A stretch of 64,000 nt of DNA, from NCBI GenBank assembly GCA_021801355.1, contig JAJYYB010000017.1, positions 32,973 to 96,972 of the forward strand, given 5' to 3'. Shown here in pieces: positions 33,405 through 42,386 of this stretch (position 1 is the stretch's first letter; every line of letters begins with the position of its first letter). The translations under genes were made by a program, and so were the position numbers. The notes below the pieces were generated by a model. The model was not told the DNA's origin. It saw only the letters and a program-made list of their open reading frames with translations, and made no database searches. The stretch is from Microcaldota archaeon. GTDB lineage: Archaea > Micrarchaeota > Micrarchaeia > Micrarchaeales > Micrarchaeaceae.

Positions 33405-34193
33405 TCAGAACGACTTGCTTTTTTGTTTCTTAACTCCGGTTTCGCCTATCTTATCAGTGAAATAAGCGACAAGTTCCTTGTAAGTCTTCTCTTCCATTCG
33501 CTTCCTCTCCAAGTTACCTATCCTAAGGTCCACGTCCTTTGACGGTTCCTTGGAAGTTGCATGCATCGCTATAGGTCCTCCAACGTCCTTTATTCGCTGG
33601 CCTGTTTTCTCGACCACACGATACTCATCAATGTACCTGTCCTCAAGCAGGAATCCCAGTGCCATGGCTTCAGCAAGGCTCCTTTCTCTACCCTCATTAC
33701 CGTGCTTCTCAACAAGTTTTTCCAGATATTCATCAAGCGTTTCTGGCGAGCCGTAAGCTGCGGCCGATGTAATCTCCTCAAATGTGGTAAATGGGCTGCC
33801 AAATTCATTCTCGACTTCTACCCTGAAAGACTTTATCCTCCCGTCATCCAGCCTGACTGATACAAGCAGCGCTGCCATATGCTCGGGTAGTTCCTCAAGC
33901 ATCCCGTCTAGCTGCTTTCTGATGTAAATATTTGTCTCGTCATCCGCATTTTTGCAATACCATTCGAGTATCGCCTGATGGCTCAAAAAGTAATCTACAA
34001 CCTTGTCTGATAGTATAACATCGCCGCCTGCTGCCACAACCATATCGCCGTCCTTTGATTCGAAAATCTTCCTGTGACCGTCCGAATGCATCATTCGGTC
34101 AGACATAAAAGGCAGATTTAGTGAAAATGTCAGCCTGCTGTCAGCTACAGTTAGCACACCGTCCTTGTAAGGGATTTCGGCTATCACTGTCAT
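33405..34193 (-). CDS. Proteasome-beta-like Ntn hydrolase
   Basis: A 262-residue protein if started at ATG 34193, where it begins M-TVIAEIPYKDGVLTVADSR. Numbering from the Thr exposed by Met removal, Thr1, Asp17 and Arg19 fall exactly as in proteasome beta subunits (T1...D17xR19). A Lys-Ile at 41-42 (HRKIF) would be the Lys33 equivalent after a short insertion, and VVAAGGDVILSD parallels the G-x-x-G-D loop. A longer upstream frame exists but would bury Thr1. It lacks the compact size of 20S beta subunits and has a charged C-terminal tail. It diverges from the ankyrin gene and has a paralogue at 60626-61519. A threonine-protease or amidase activity is inferred. Confidence 0.65.
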   Translation of the reverse strand: MTVIAEIPYKDGVLTVADSRLTFSLNLPFMSDRMMHSDGHRKIFESKDGDMVVAAGGDVILSDKVVDYFLSHQAILEWYCKNADDETNIYIRKQLDGMLEELPEHMAALLVSVRLDDGRIKSFRVEVENEFGSPFTTFEEITSAAAYGSPETLDEYLEKLVEKHGNEGRERSLAEAMALGFLLEDRYIDEYRVVEKTGQRIKDVGGPIAMHATSKEPSKDVDLRIGNLERKRMEEKTYKELVAYFTDKIGETGVKKQKSKSF

Positions 34194-34275
34194 CTCAAGC
34201 GCTACATATAATATGCTAAGCAACGTATATAATCTCATCCTACTGCTGCTTTGATCGCAAGCTTATGGTGCAGGC

Positions 34276-34977
34276 ATGAATACTAACGAGGAACTCAATG
34301 TTAAGTTATTTTCAGCTGTCGCTTCAAGCGATCTGTCTGCGGCAAAGTCGCTTATAAAAGATGGCGCTGACCTGAATGCCAGGGCTGAGGGCGGCTGGAC
34401 GCCATTGATGGCCGCCATAGAGCGCGGAGCCATAGAAATAGCAAAGTTCCTGGTAGAGATTGGCGCCGATGTCAATGTGGCTGCTGAAATAAGGCATACT
34501 ACCGCGCTTATAATAGCTGCGCGCTACAAGGAGCCCGAAATCGTAAGGATTCTGATAAGCAAGGGCGCTAATGTCAACGCAAGTGAAACTGATGGCACCA
34601 CGGCATTGCTCTGGTCGGCAGAAAAAGGCGACATCGAGACTGCCAGAATACTTGTGAAGAGCGGCGCAGAACTTGATGCTATGGATAAGAACATCGATTT
34701 TACTCCATTGATGTGGGCCGTAAATACTCAGAACATTGAAATGGCTAAGATGCTTATACAAAGCGGGGCATCTGTGAATGCAGCAACGACATACGGTCGC
34801 ACGCCACTGATGTGGGCAGCGCAAAAGAACTTCATCGGCATTGCAAGGCTCCTTATAGAAAATGGCGCCGATTCGGGCGCCACAGACAACAGGGGTAGGG
34901 ATGCAGTCGGCTTCGCAGAAGCAGAGGGAAACATCGAGATGGCAAAGATGCTGAACGCCGCTTTAGGCAAGAAATAA
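34276..34977 (+). CDS. Ankyrin-repeat protein
   Basis: A 233-residue protein made almost wholly of six to seven ankyrin repeats of 33 residues, with hallmark G-x-TPLMAAI, G-A-x-V-N, TALLWSAEKGD, TPLMWAAQKN and NGADSGATDNRG units. Ankyrin solenoids bind other proteins. There is no signal peptide or other domain. It is divergent from the proteasome-like hydrolase (82-bp gap) and lies upstream of the TRAM/zincin operon. A role as an adaptor for the adjacent hydrolase is attractive but only inferred. Confidence 0.88.
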   Translation: MNTNEELNVKLFSAVASSDLSAAKSLIKDGADLNARAEGGWTPLMAAIERGAIEIAKFLVEIGADVNVAAEIRHTTALIIAARYKEPEIVRILISKGANVNASETDGTTALLWSAEKGDIETARILVKSGAELDAMDKNIDFTPLMWAVNTQNIEMAKMLIQSGASVNAATTYGRTPLMWAAQKNFIGIARLLIENGADSGATDNRGRDAVGFAEAEGNIEMAKMLNAALGKK

Positions 34978-35090
34978 GCGTGCTGAATTGTAACAATTAC
35001 GCCTCGTATTCACCTAATTTTTAATCCTAGCGAACGGTTAAATATACCGAACCTTACATAGTGATAATATTTTGCGCAGGTGAGCCCATA

Positions 35091-35363
35091 ATGAGAGGCA
35101 ATCCCAGAGTTGACTCTTCAATAGACGCTTCCTCATCCAGCCCTGACTCCGAGCCAGTTGAAGTGGGTCAGGAGCTTGAAGTCAAGATCGAGAAGATACT
35201 CCAGAGCGGTCGTGGGGAGGCTACCATCAAAGATAAAGGAGGCAGGCCATACCTGATATTCGTGAAGGGCCAGAACTTGAAGGTTGGCCAGAAGGTCAGG
35301 GTGTCAATAACAGAATTGATGGGCGGCTTTGCAAACGCCATACAGCATGCAGGCAACTGGTGA
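35091..35363 (+). CDS. TRAM-domain small RNA-binding protein
   Basis: A 90-residue protein. An N-terminal Ser/Asp-rich tail (about 1-25) precedes a TRAM domain: VGQELEVKIEKI, GRGEATIKDKG, YLIFVKGQNLKVGQKVRVSI. Single-domain TRAM proteins of archaea bind RNA and act as RNA chaperones in cold or stress response. An in-frame GTG at 35061 exists, but GGTGA seven to eight bases upstream of ATG 35091 decides the start. A TATA element (TTAAATATACC) lies 45-55 bases upstream. The zincin gene starts 1-4 bases after its stop, so it heads that operon. Confidence 0.82.
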   Translation: MRGNPRVDSSIDASSSSPDSEPVEVGQELEVKIEKILQSGRGEATIKDKGGRPYLIFVKGQNLKVGQKVRVSITELMGGFANAIQHAGNW

Positions 35364-35367
35364 AATG

Positions 35368-36441
35368 ATGGTCGAAAAGCCGAAGACAGGTACGGATCAG
35401 GATGTGCAGGTTAGCCTAAGCGTGCGAGAGGAGCGGACGAGGGAGGAATTCAAGGCTTACATAGAGAACGAGGAGGCGCGCATATTCAACGACATAGATG
35501 AACTCTACAAGAGCGTCAGCTATGAAATCAAGGAGGAGAACATAACGCCGGATAATCTCGGCCAGCCGACCGTTGAGATAGAAGCCGGCAAATACGAGAA
35601 CGGCGCCATAGCGGTCTATGACTCATTGTTCGACTCGATAAAGTTCTATCAAAGGGGCTACGAAATATACCTTGCGATGAGGAAGGCCGAGGCAAACGGC
35701 GATTCATTCGCTGCCGATAGCCTAAAGTACGAAATACGCCATATCATAGGGCACGAGCTAGGCCATAAGCTTACGGGCATCGCCTTCTTGCAAAGGGACC
35801 CTGGATACGATTACAGCTTCGGAGATTCGCGTAGGAGGAGCGAATCGCTTTCTGAGTTGATAGGCTTCTACATAGCGCAGAAAGCTACGGGCAAGCCTAC
35901 GGACAGCGCCACAATAGCTGACATCATGCTAAAATTCATCATAACCAAGGCTGAAGGCATAAAGGAGTTCAATGACAGGTTGCTTGCGCAATGGCCATCG
36001 ATGTCGCAGAATGACAAGCTCGCCCAGATAAAGTACATAAACCTTCACGGCAGCCGCACGATATACTACGACTATGGCATACTCGGCGTGGCCGAGACAT
36101 TGAAGGCGAATCCCAACATCAGCATAGCGGTCTTGATAAGGGCCTTGCTGCTGGAGCCAGAGAAACTGCAAGGCGTCAACGAATATGTTTTGGCCATAAG
36201 CGGCACTGCAGCAGAGCTCGAGCGCAGGGAATTGCAGAAGACGATAGTGCCGGACAAAACGCTCAGAACCGTGAGCCAGCTCCTGAGGAGAAGGAAGAAA
36301 GAGCTGTGGTTACAATCTAAGCTGAGCAACGAGATGCTCAGGAAGGCAAACGAGCTCCTTAACCAGACGCAGAATTCAAGCGGCAGCGGCGCAGCGATCG
36401 AGGAGCTTGATGCAGATATCATCAAAATGAAGCGCGATTAA
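35368..36441 (+). CDS. HELGH zinc metallopeptidase-like protein, copy 1
   Basis: A 357-residue cytoplasmic protein (two adjacent ATGs at 35365 and 35368; GGTGA of the preceding stop region serves the second). A long helical N-terminus with YENGAIAVYDSLFD and YQRGYEIYLAM precedes HIIGHELGHKLTG, a HExxH zinc site. About 30 residues on, SESLSELIGFYIAQ offers a Glu suited to be the third ligand as in gluzincins. The C-terminal half is helical with no signal or membrane segment. It is about 50% identical by eye to the next gene in the central region. I do not recognise a named peptidase family. Proteolytic activity is inferred only from the metal motif. Confidence 0.7.
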   Translation: MVEKPKTGTDQDVQVSLSVREERTREEFKAYIENEEARIFNDIDELYKSVSYEIKEENITPDNLGQPTVEIEAGKYENGAIAVYDSLFDSIKFYQRGYEIYLAMRKAEANGDSFAADSLKYEIRHIIGHELGHKLTGIAFLQRDPGYDYSFGDSRRRSESLSELIGFYIAQKATGKPTDSATIADIMLKFIITKAEGIKEFNDRLLAQWPSMSQNDKLAQIKYINLHGSRTIYYDYGILGVAETLKANPNISIAVLIRALLLEPEKLQGVNEYVLAISGTAAELERRELQKTIVPDKTLRTVSQLLRRRKKELWLQSKLSNEMLRKANELLNQTQNSSGSGAAIEELDADIIKMKRD

Positions 36442-36454
36442 ATTGGTGTGGTAT

Positions 36455-37570
36455 ATGACTGACAAGACCGTTTCGAAAAAGGATGTTGGTGAACAGGATC
36501 CGAACAAACCTACGGATCTGTACGCGATCGGGAAATCCGCGAGGGACGCCGAGTTCTTCAAGTACGTCCAGCAGCGCGAGGATGCTATATTCAATTCTGT
36601 AAACGACCTGTACAAGCTTGTCAGGTCTGAGCTTAACATAAACAACAATTCGCCGCCTAGCCTGGACCAGCCGAGCGTAAAGGTGGACCCTGACGGCTAC
36701 CATGACGGCGCCATAGCATCGTACAACCCGATGTTCAACCAGATAGCCGTGTACAAGAGGGGCTACAAGATATACGAGGAGATGAAGGCGGCAGAAGCCA
36801 AGGGCGACACGTTCATGGCTGACAGCCTCAGGTCTTACCTGGACGAAGTCATAGGGCACGAGCTGGGTCACGCCCTCACGCACAACGCGTATTTCGAGTC
36901 GGATCCCAACTACAGTTACACGTCCGGGCTTTACAGGAGGAAGGACGATGGGCTCGCAGAGCTCATAGGCTTCTACATAGCGCAGAAAATGAACGGCAAG
37001 GGCACTGACAACGAATCGATAGCAAATGCCATGCTCGAGGTAGTGCGCGACAAGCAGGAGGCGTTCATAGAGTACGATGACAAGCTGCGCGCGCAGTGGC
37101 CTTCGATGACTGACAAGGAAAAGGCCGCGAAGGCAAAGGAGATAGACCTCCACGCCACCCGCTCTTCATACTATGACTACGCTATAGTGGGTTTTGCCAC
37201 GGCGCTCAAGGCCAACCCGAATGCTGACCTAGCAACCATAATAAAAATAGCGCTTGCCGAGACAGACAAGTTGGCCGGGATGGACAAATACGTGCTTAAC
37301 GTGAAGGGCGCAGCCCTTGAGCTGGAGAGGATTGGGCTGCAGAGAAGCGCAGCAAGGCTCCTAAGGGGAGGTTCGGCTCCGGACTTCGACAGGGAAGCGG
37401 CAAACGAGCTGCGCCTGCAGGACGAACTGAGCAACGAGATGCTCGCTGCAATCAAGATACTGCTCAACCAGAACGGTGCGAACACGCTCAAGCCAGCCGC
37501 CGCAGCGAAAAAGCCGGGTTCAAAGAAGATACCGATCTCATTGACCTTTGTGGAAGAGGTGCCGCGCTGA
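36455..37570 (+). CDS. HELGH zinc metallopeptidase-like protein, copy 2
   Basis: A 371-residue paralogue of the preceding gene, starting at ATG 36455 with GGTG six bases upstream. It lies 13 bases after the copy 1 stop. Shared blocks include DGAIASYNPMFNQIAVYKRG, VIGHELGHALTHNA (zinc site), GLAELIGFYIAQK (probable Glu ligand), LRAQWPSMTDKEK and LHATRSSYYDYAIVG. The tail has an Ala/Lys-rich linker then a short strand-like end that copy 1 lacks. Coding sequence is richer in G+C than copy 1, so the copies have diverged for some time. Function is unknown. Conservation of both active sites suggests both are used. Confidence 0.7.
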   Translation: MTDKTVSKKDVGEQDPNKPTDLYAIGKSARDAEFFKYVQQREDAIFNSVNDLYKLVRSELNINNNSPPSLDQPSVKVDPDGYHDGAIASYNPMFNQIAVYKRGYKIYEEMKAAEAKGDTFMADSLRSYLDEVIGHELGHALTHNAYFESDPNYSYTSGLYRRKDDGLAELIGFYIAQKMNGKGTDNESIANAMLEVVRDKQEAFIEYDDKLRAQWPSMTDKEKAAKAKEIDLHATRSSYYDYAIVGFATALKANPNADLATIIKIALAETDKLAGMDKYVLNVKGAALELERIGLQRSAARLLRGGSAPDFDREAANELRLQDELSNEMLAAIKILLNQNGANTLKPAAAAKKPGSKKIPISLTFVEEVPR

Positions 37571-37810
37571 ATGTTGCGGCACAATCCAACAAGGCTTATA
37601 CGGGCCAATCCGCTATCCCTGGCATCGTAACATAGCTTTTAATCTTAGTGCCAACAATCCGCAGCATCAAAGATATTTATAAGATTACACAGATATAATC
37701 AGGAATTGCCCTTGTGGTTTGATGCTTAACCTTGCCGAGCAAGATTTTTAGACCATTAGTTATTAATTAATTTTAGTAAGTAATAAGTTATTAATTTTTA
37801 AGTGCTCGAA

Positions 37811-40800
37811 ATGTTAGACATTAATAAGATTGAGGAAGGCATATTATTAAGATGGGAAAGCGAGGGGCTTCCCAAAAGGCTCAAGGATAGGAATAAAGGC
37901 AAGAAGAAATACTACTTTCTTGATGGTCCGCCTAACGCTTATGGACTTGCAACACACCACATGTGGGTCTTTACGATAAAGGACCTTGTTACAAAATATA
38001 GGAGGTTTGCTGGTTATGAGGTGCACGATAGAGGCGGCTTCGACGTGCATGGTCTACCTATAGAGAACAGAATTGAGCGAAGCTTAAATCTCGAATCAAA
38101 AGATGACATAGAGAAAAAGGTTGGTGTGGCCAACTTTGTAAAAGCATGCAGAGATTATGTCGATAAGGAAATGTCGGAATCAGTGGCACTTCTAAGAAGA
38201 TTCGGGGTGACTATGGACTATGACCCATACTACGTCCCTTACAGAAGCTCATACATAGACAAAGGCTGGGGCATCTTCAAGAAAATGGACGAGAAAGGTC
38301 TGCTGTACAAAGATTTGAAACCGATGGCATACTGCCCTCACTGCGGAACCGTATTGTCTGCCCAAGGGCCTGAAGTAGAGTATGCTGACGAAACTGACAA
38401 TTCTCTATTTGTAAGATTTAAGGTAAAGAAGTCTGCAAAAATAGCAGTGCCAAATAATACATATCTTGTAATATGGACGACAACTCCATGGACATTGCCT
38501 GCAAATATGGCAATAGCAGCAAATCCAAAAGTTGAATATGTAATTGCAACTGCAGACGGTATAAATTATATTCTGGCGAAAGATAGGCTGGACGCTTTCG
38601 CCCAGCAGACAAATATGAGTCTAATCATCAAAGAGAAATTTATGGGCTCAGAGCTGGAAGGGATGAGGTACTCTAGTCCGCTCGAATCTCAGGTGCCTAC
38701 TCAAAAGGATTTCAACAAGTTCCATAAAGTCGTTACTAGCGAACAATTCGTTTTACTATCTGAAGGAACCGGTCTTCTCCACGTAGCGCCAGGCCATGGT
38801 CCAGAAGATTACTTATTGGGAAAAACAAACAGGATACCTATCTTCTCACCAGTAGATGCTGCTGCAAGATACACTGAAGATGCTGGAGTTTACAAAGGAT
38901 TATCGGTTCCAAACGAGGCAAATTCTATAATACTTAAAGATCTCAAAGAAAGCGGAGATTTACTATATAATGGAAGTATAACCCACACATATCCGCATTG
39001 TTGGAGATGCCATAATAAACTGATTTTTAGGGCTACTGATCAGTGGTTCATTAACATATCAAAGATAAAGAAAAAAATGCTTAGGCAAAATGAAAAGGTA
39101 ATCTGGTACCCTAACTATGCACAAAAATGGTTCGCTGACGCCATAGAAAGTTCGCCGGACTGGTGCATATCTAGGCAGAGGTTTTGGGGCGCGCCTATCC
39201 CAATATGGCTGTGTGAAAAGTGTAAACAAATGGAGGTAATTGGTTCTATAAAAGAACTCATGGAACGATCAGGAATGCAGAAAGAGCCAACCGATATGGA
39301 TCTTCACAAGCCGCATATAGATCTCGTAACATTTCAGTGTAAAAATTGCAACGGGATCATGAAGCGCGTTACAGATACCTTAGATGTATGGTATGAATCC
39401 GGAATCGCCCATACTGCAAGCCTTAGCGATGAAGAATTTGCAAGATTCTATCCTGCCGATTGGATTACGGAGAGCCTCGATCAGATAAGGGGATGGTTCA
39501 TGACTCTTCTAAGGACCGGTGTCGCTATGGACGGCAAAACCCCTTACAAAAGAGTAACAATCGGGGGCATGATGAAAGACGCAATGGGCGAGGAAATGCA
39601 TCGAAGCAAAGGGAATTCCGTGACGCCAAGCGATATCCTTTCAATATCATCGGCGGATGGGTTTAGGTTATTTGTGGCGAGCAAACCACGATACCTAGAT
39701 TTGAAACTAAAGAAAGAAGAATTAATTGAAGCGAATAGCCATGTTATAATACTTTACAACATTGCAGAGCTACTTAAAGAATTGGCTTTGTTCCCAAAGG
39801 TTAACCTAAGGGAAGTAAAAAGGCCCTCACTAAATAATTTGGATATCGAAGATTTATGGTTGCTATCTAGGTTCAATACTGTGATAGAGCGGACCACAAA
39901 TAATTTCGACAATTATCTACTTGACGAAGCAATTAATGAGTTGCGCAGCTTCCTCGTAGAAGATTTAAGCAGATTTTATATAAAATCAGCTAAACAGCGG
40001 GTTTCCATCAGGAGCACAGCAGAAATTAAAAGGATTACAAATCTCATCGCATATGTGCTAAAGAACTTGGTAATAATGCTTTCCGTTGTAACTCCATTTT
40101 CTTGTGAATATATATACCGCGAGTTGTTCGCTTCAAATGGGGAGAGTGTGCTATTAGCAGATTGGCCAAAACCAGTCAAAAAGGCCATAAACACTGATTT
40201 AGAAAAAGATATGGATGTGGCGAAGGAGACTATAACGGCCATACTCAGCAGCAGGGAAAAGGCAGGGATAAGGCTTAGATGGCCCATAATGAGCGCCACT
40301 GCTGAGCTGAAGGACGGCGCCTCATTCAGCTCGATACAGAGGCTCTCGAGGATTATAGAGGACTATGTAAACGCGAAGCGGATCGAGATAAAAATTGGGG
40401 AGGGGCAGCATGACGAGATAAAGCCGGTCTTCGCGAAACTAGGGCCATCATTCAAGGATAAGGCGCCCGCAGTTGCCGAGGCGCTGAAGGGCGCAAGCCC
40501 ATTCGAGCTCAAGAGAGCGGTAGCAAACGGAGGGCGCTACACGTTGCACACGTCAAAAGGTCCTGTCGAGATTGGTGCAGAACATTTCACAATAGTGCAG
40601 AAAGAAGAGCAGGGCGACGCAATCGTCTACAAGTACGGAAGGGCATCGATAGACGGGCGGATAGACAGCGAACTGAAGAACGAGGCGCTGCTCAGGGAAT
40701 TCTCTAGAAGAATACAGATGATAAGGAAGGAGATGAAGCTCAAGAAGGCCGATGAGATAGCGCTGTCATACAAGGGAGATGGTGAACTTGCGAAATTGAT

Positions 40801-40939
40801 AGAAAAACAGGCGGTAAAACTCAAGTCCGGCCTTCGCGCCAAGAAAATATCAAACAACTTGGAAGAAGACCAGAATGCCGTAAGGAAGGAGCTTGAAATA
40901 GAGGGCGAAAAGCTGATCGTATCGGTTAAAAAGATTTAG
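37811..40939 (+). CDS. ileS: Isoleucyl-tRNA synthetase with unusual signature motifs
   Basis: About 1042 residues, class I synthetase charging tRNA-Ile. DGPPNAYGLATHHMWVFTIK occupies the HIGH region, where THHM replaces the usual HxGH/HxGT. GEEMHRSKGNSV occupies the KMSKS site. GFDVHGLPIE, the editing domain, RQRFWGAPIPIW, and zinc-type CPHC, CWRC, CEKC and CKNC pairs are present, so the fold is complete. ATG 37811 is preferred, with GTG 37802 in frame. Codons up to about 40,215 are A+T-rich (32-40% G+C in sampled 60-base rows), while the last 700 bases are about 50-60%, matching the rest of the window. The gene appears to be a recombinant. Confidence 0.9.
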   Translation: MLDINKIEEGILLRWESEGLPKRLKDRNKGKKKYYFLDGPPNAYGLATHHMWVFTIKDLVTKYRRFAGYEVHDRGGFDVHGLPIENRIERSLNLESKDDIEKKVGVANFVKACRDYVDKEMSESVALLRRFGVTMDYDPYYVPYRSSYIDKGWGIFKKMDEKGLLYKDLKPMAYCPHCGTVLSAQGPEVEYADETDNSLFVRFKVKKSAKIAVPNNTYLVIWTTTPWTLPANMAIAANPKVEYVIATADGINYILAKDRLDAFAQQTNMSLIIKEKFMGSELEGMRYSSPLESQVPTQKDFNKFHKVVTSEQFVLLSEGTGLLHVAPGHGPEDYLLGKTNRIPIFSPVDAAARYTEDAGVYKGLSVPNEANSIILKDLKESGDLLYNGSITHTYPHCWRCHNKLIFRATDQWFINISKIKKKMLRQNEKVIWYPNYAQKWFADAIESSPDWCISRQRFWGAPIPIWLCEKCKQMEVIGSIKELMERSGMQKEPTDMDLHKPHIDLVTFQCKNCNGIMKRVTDTLDVWYESGIAHTASLSDEEFARFYPADWITESLDQIRGWFMTLLRTGVAMDGKTPYKRVTIGGMMKDAMGEEMHRSKGNSVTPSDILSISSADGFRLFVASKPRYLDLKLKKEELIEANSHVIILYNIAELLKELALFPKVNLREVKRPSLNNLDIEDLWLLSRFNTVIERTTNNFDNYLLDEAINELRSFLVEDLSRFYIKSAKQRVSIRSTAEIKRITNLIAYVLKNLVIMLSVVTPFSCEYIYRELFASNGESVLLADWPKPVKKAINTDLEKDMDVAKETITAILSSREKAGIRLRWPIMSATAELKDGASFSSIQRLSRIIEDYVNAKRIEIKIGEGQHDEIKPVFAKLGPSFKDKAPAVAEALKGASPFELKRAVANGGRYTLHTSKGPVEIGAEHFTIVQKEEQGDAIVYKYGRASIDGRIDSELKNEALLREFSRRIQMIRKEMKLKKADEIALSYKGDGELAKLIEKQAVKLKSGLRAKKISNNLEEDQNAVRKELEIEGEKLIVSVKKI

Positions 40940-40955
40940 CTGGCCCCTCGCTGTT

Positions 40956-41429
40956 TTAAATCCTATGCTGCTTTAAGAATGCATTCTCTATCCTCTTTAT
41001 CTTGTTTATCCTCCTAAGGTGTCTCTCTTCATTGCTGAATGGCAGGTTCAGCCAGGTAGAAACTATCTCCTTCGCCACGGACGGCTTTGTAAGCTTTCCT
41101 GCCAGGCAGAGCACGTTGACCCTGTCGTGCTGCTTCGCAACGGCAGCGCTCTCCCTGTTCCAGGCTATCGAAGCGTATATCCCTGGTATCTTGTTGGCTG
41201 CTATGTCCATGCCCTGGCCGCTGCCGCACACTAATACGCCTACCGCCTTGCGCTCAAGTACGCCCTTGCAGACTTTCAAGGCGTAATCCGGATAATCATC
41301 CAAAGGATCGAATTTTGCCGGGCCTTCATCGTGGACCGTGAAGCCTCTTTTCTTCAGATAGGCGTACAGAATCTGTTTTATCTTGAAGCCGGCATGGTCA
41401 CTTCCTATGTAAACATCAGCATTTCGCAT
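40956..41429 (-). CDS. rpiB: Ribose-5-phosphate isomerase B-type sugar isomerase
   Basis: A 157-residue RpiB/LacA-family protein. YIGSDHAGFKIK near the N-terminus, VCGSGQGMDIAANK with the catalytic Cys, HDRVNVLCLAGK and RHLRRINKI are diagnostic. It interconverts ribose-5-phosphate and ribulose-5-phosphate. It converges with ileS (16 bases between stops). It may supply the isomerase step for the nucleoside-derived sugar phosphates produced by the cluster on the far side of the IS element, but this is inference since RpiB usually acts on 5-phosphates. Confidence 0.88.
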   Translation of the reverse strand: MRNADVYIGSDHAGFKIKQILYAYLKKRGFTVHDEGPAKFDPLDDYPDYALKVCKGVLERKAVGVLVCGSGQGMDIAANKIPGIYASIAWNRESAAVAKQHDRVNVLCLAGKLTKPSVAKEIVSTWLNLPFSNEERHLRRINKIKRIENAFLKQHRI

Positions 41430-41531
41430 CCTAAAACCTCACATTCTGTGACTTTGGTGGCGCAGCTTGATGCCAGCGCTTCGAGAGGAAACTCGCGCAC
41501 AGCTCTTGCATACGAGCCGCGTCAAACCAAT

Positions 41532-42155
41532 TCACATCACTTCCGCACTGTCTATCAAACCGTTCTTCATCATGATCGGAGTCAGCCATTCGCTCAATGC
41601 AGGCAGTATGATGAGCAGCAACGCATCGCCTATCACCCATGCGGCTAGCGCTATCAGATAGGTTGTGCTTGTAACTTCGCCAAGCTCAAGCAAGGCAGTC
41701 ACTCCTACCAGGCCTCCAAGTATATTGGTCACGACGACTATCCACGAAATGAACCAGGCCGCCGCGGCCTTGCTCTTGAATATATCATCCCCGTATTTGC
41801 TCACTCCATGGGTTTTGAGCATTTTACTATTGTAAACGAGGTATATCATGAGCGCAGCTATAAGGTCTCCCAGGCCATATATCACCGAAACGTGCACAGG
41901 CAGGCCTATGAATATGCCACCTCCTATGACGCTTCCGAGGTAAGCGCCAGCGATTCCCCAGATGCCCCAGTAAAGCGTGAAAAGCACAAAGAACGGGTAA
42001 GCCCAATAGAAGAGCGAAACGCCTTGCGCCACCTGCCCTCCTGCCACGATTCCTAGATATGAGAGCACTATCACTATCAATATCTGTATCACGTATACTG
42101 AATATTTCATGTCAGACATGCTATTCACTTCTGTTTTTGCACCTTTTTTTGCCAT
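41532..42155 (-). CDS. Six-helix membrane protein, possible transporter component
   Basis: A 207-residue integral membrane protein with five or six hydrophobic helices. The second to fourth helices contain WAYPFFVLFTLYWGIWGIAG, YLGSVIGGGIFIGLP and YGLGDLIAALMIYLVY, reminiscent of ECF-type substrate-binding subunits or other small vitamin/nucleoside uptake proteins with conserved Gly-rich turns. The N-terminus is basic and cytoplasmic. No ECF ATPase or T subunit lies nearby, so transport is a weak inference. It sits upstream of rpiB on the same strand and next to the IS left end. Confidence 0.5.
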   Translation of the reverse strand: MAKKGAKTEVNSMSDMKYSVYVIQILIVIVLSYLGIVAGGQVAQGVSLFYWAYPFFVLFTLYWGIWGIAGAYLGSVIGGGIFIGLPVHVSVIYGLGDLIAALMIYLVYNSKMLKTHGVSKYGDDIFKSKAAAAWFISWIVVVTNILGGLVGVTALLELGEVTSTTYLIALAAWVIGDALLLIILPALSEWLTPIMMKNGLIDSAEVM

Positions 42156-42289
42156 TCAATACACCAAATAATATACAAAAGGTGACCTTTTAAATCTTTT
42201 TAACCTGCCCTTACACGGCCAAAAGTAGCTAGGTAATGCTTATTAAGCTTAGATATCATATATCGGTTTACAAAATGCTTCCAAAGAAA

Positions 42290-42311
42290 GCCCATCAATT
42301 CATCGGTGGGA
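42290..42311 (+). repeat. IS left-end hairpin
   Basis: Stem CCCATC (42291-42296) with GGTGGG (42305-42310), including one T-G pair, and an 8-base loop. It is the expected TnpA recognition structure, 76 bases before tnpA. Confidence 0.7.
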
Positions 42312-42386
42312 TGAATTTGGTGAAGTTGCAGTTATTAGATAGAATCATATGTATATAAATTAGATACAACATAATATATCTAAGGG

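Noticed and set aside
36422..37153. 243-codon minus-strand frame opposite the second zincin
   Set aside because: It has no start signals, and its content mirrors codon bias of the zincin gene, which has a clear HELGH motif.
37757..37796. Repeated GTTATTAATT upstream of ileS as an operator
   Set aside because: The stretch is simply A+T-rich promoter sequence. Two short matches there are not convincing evidence of an operator.
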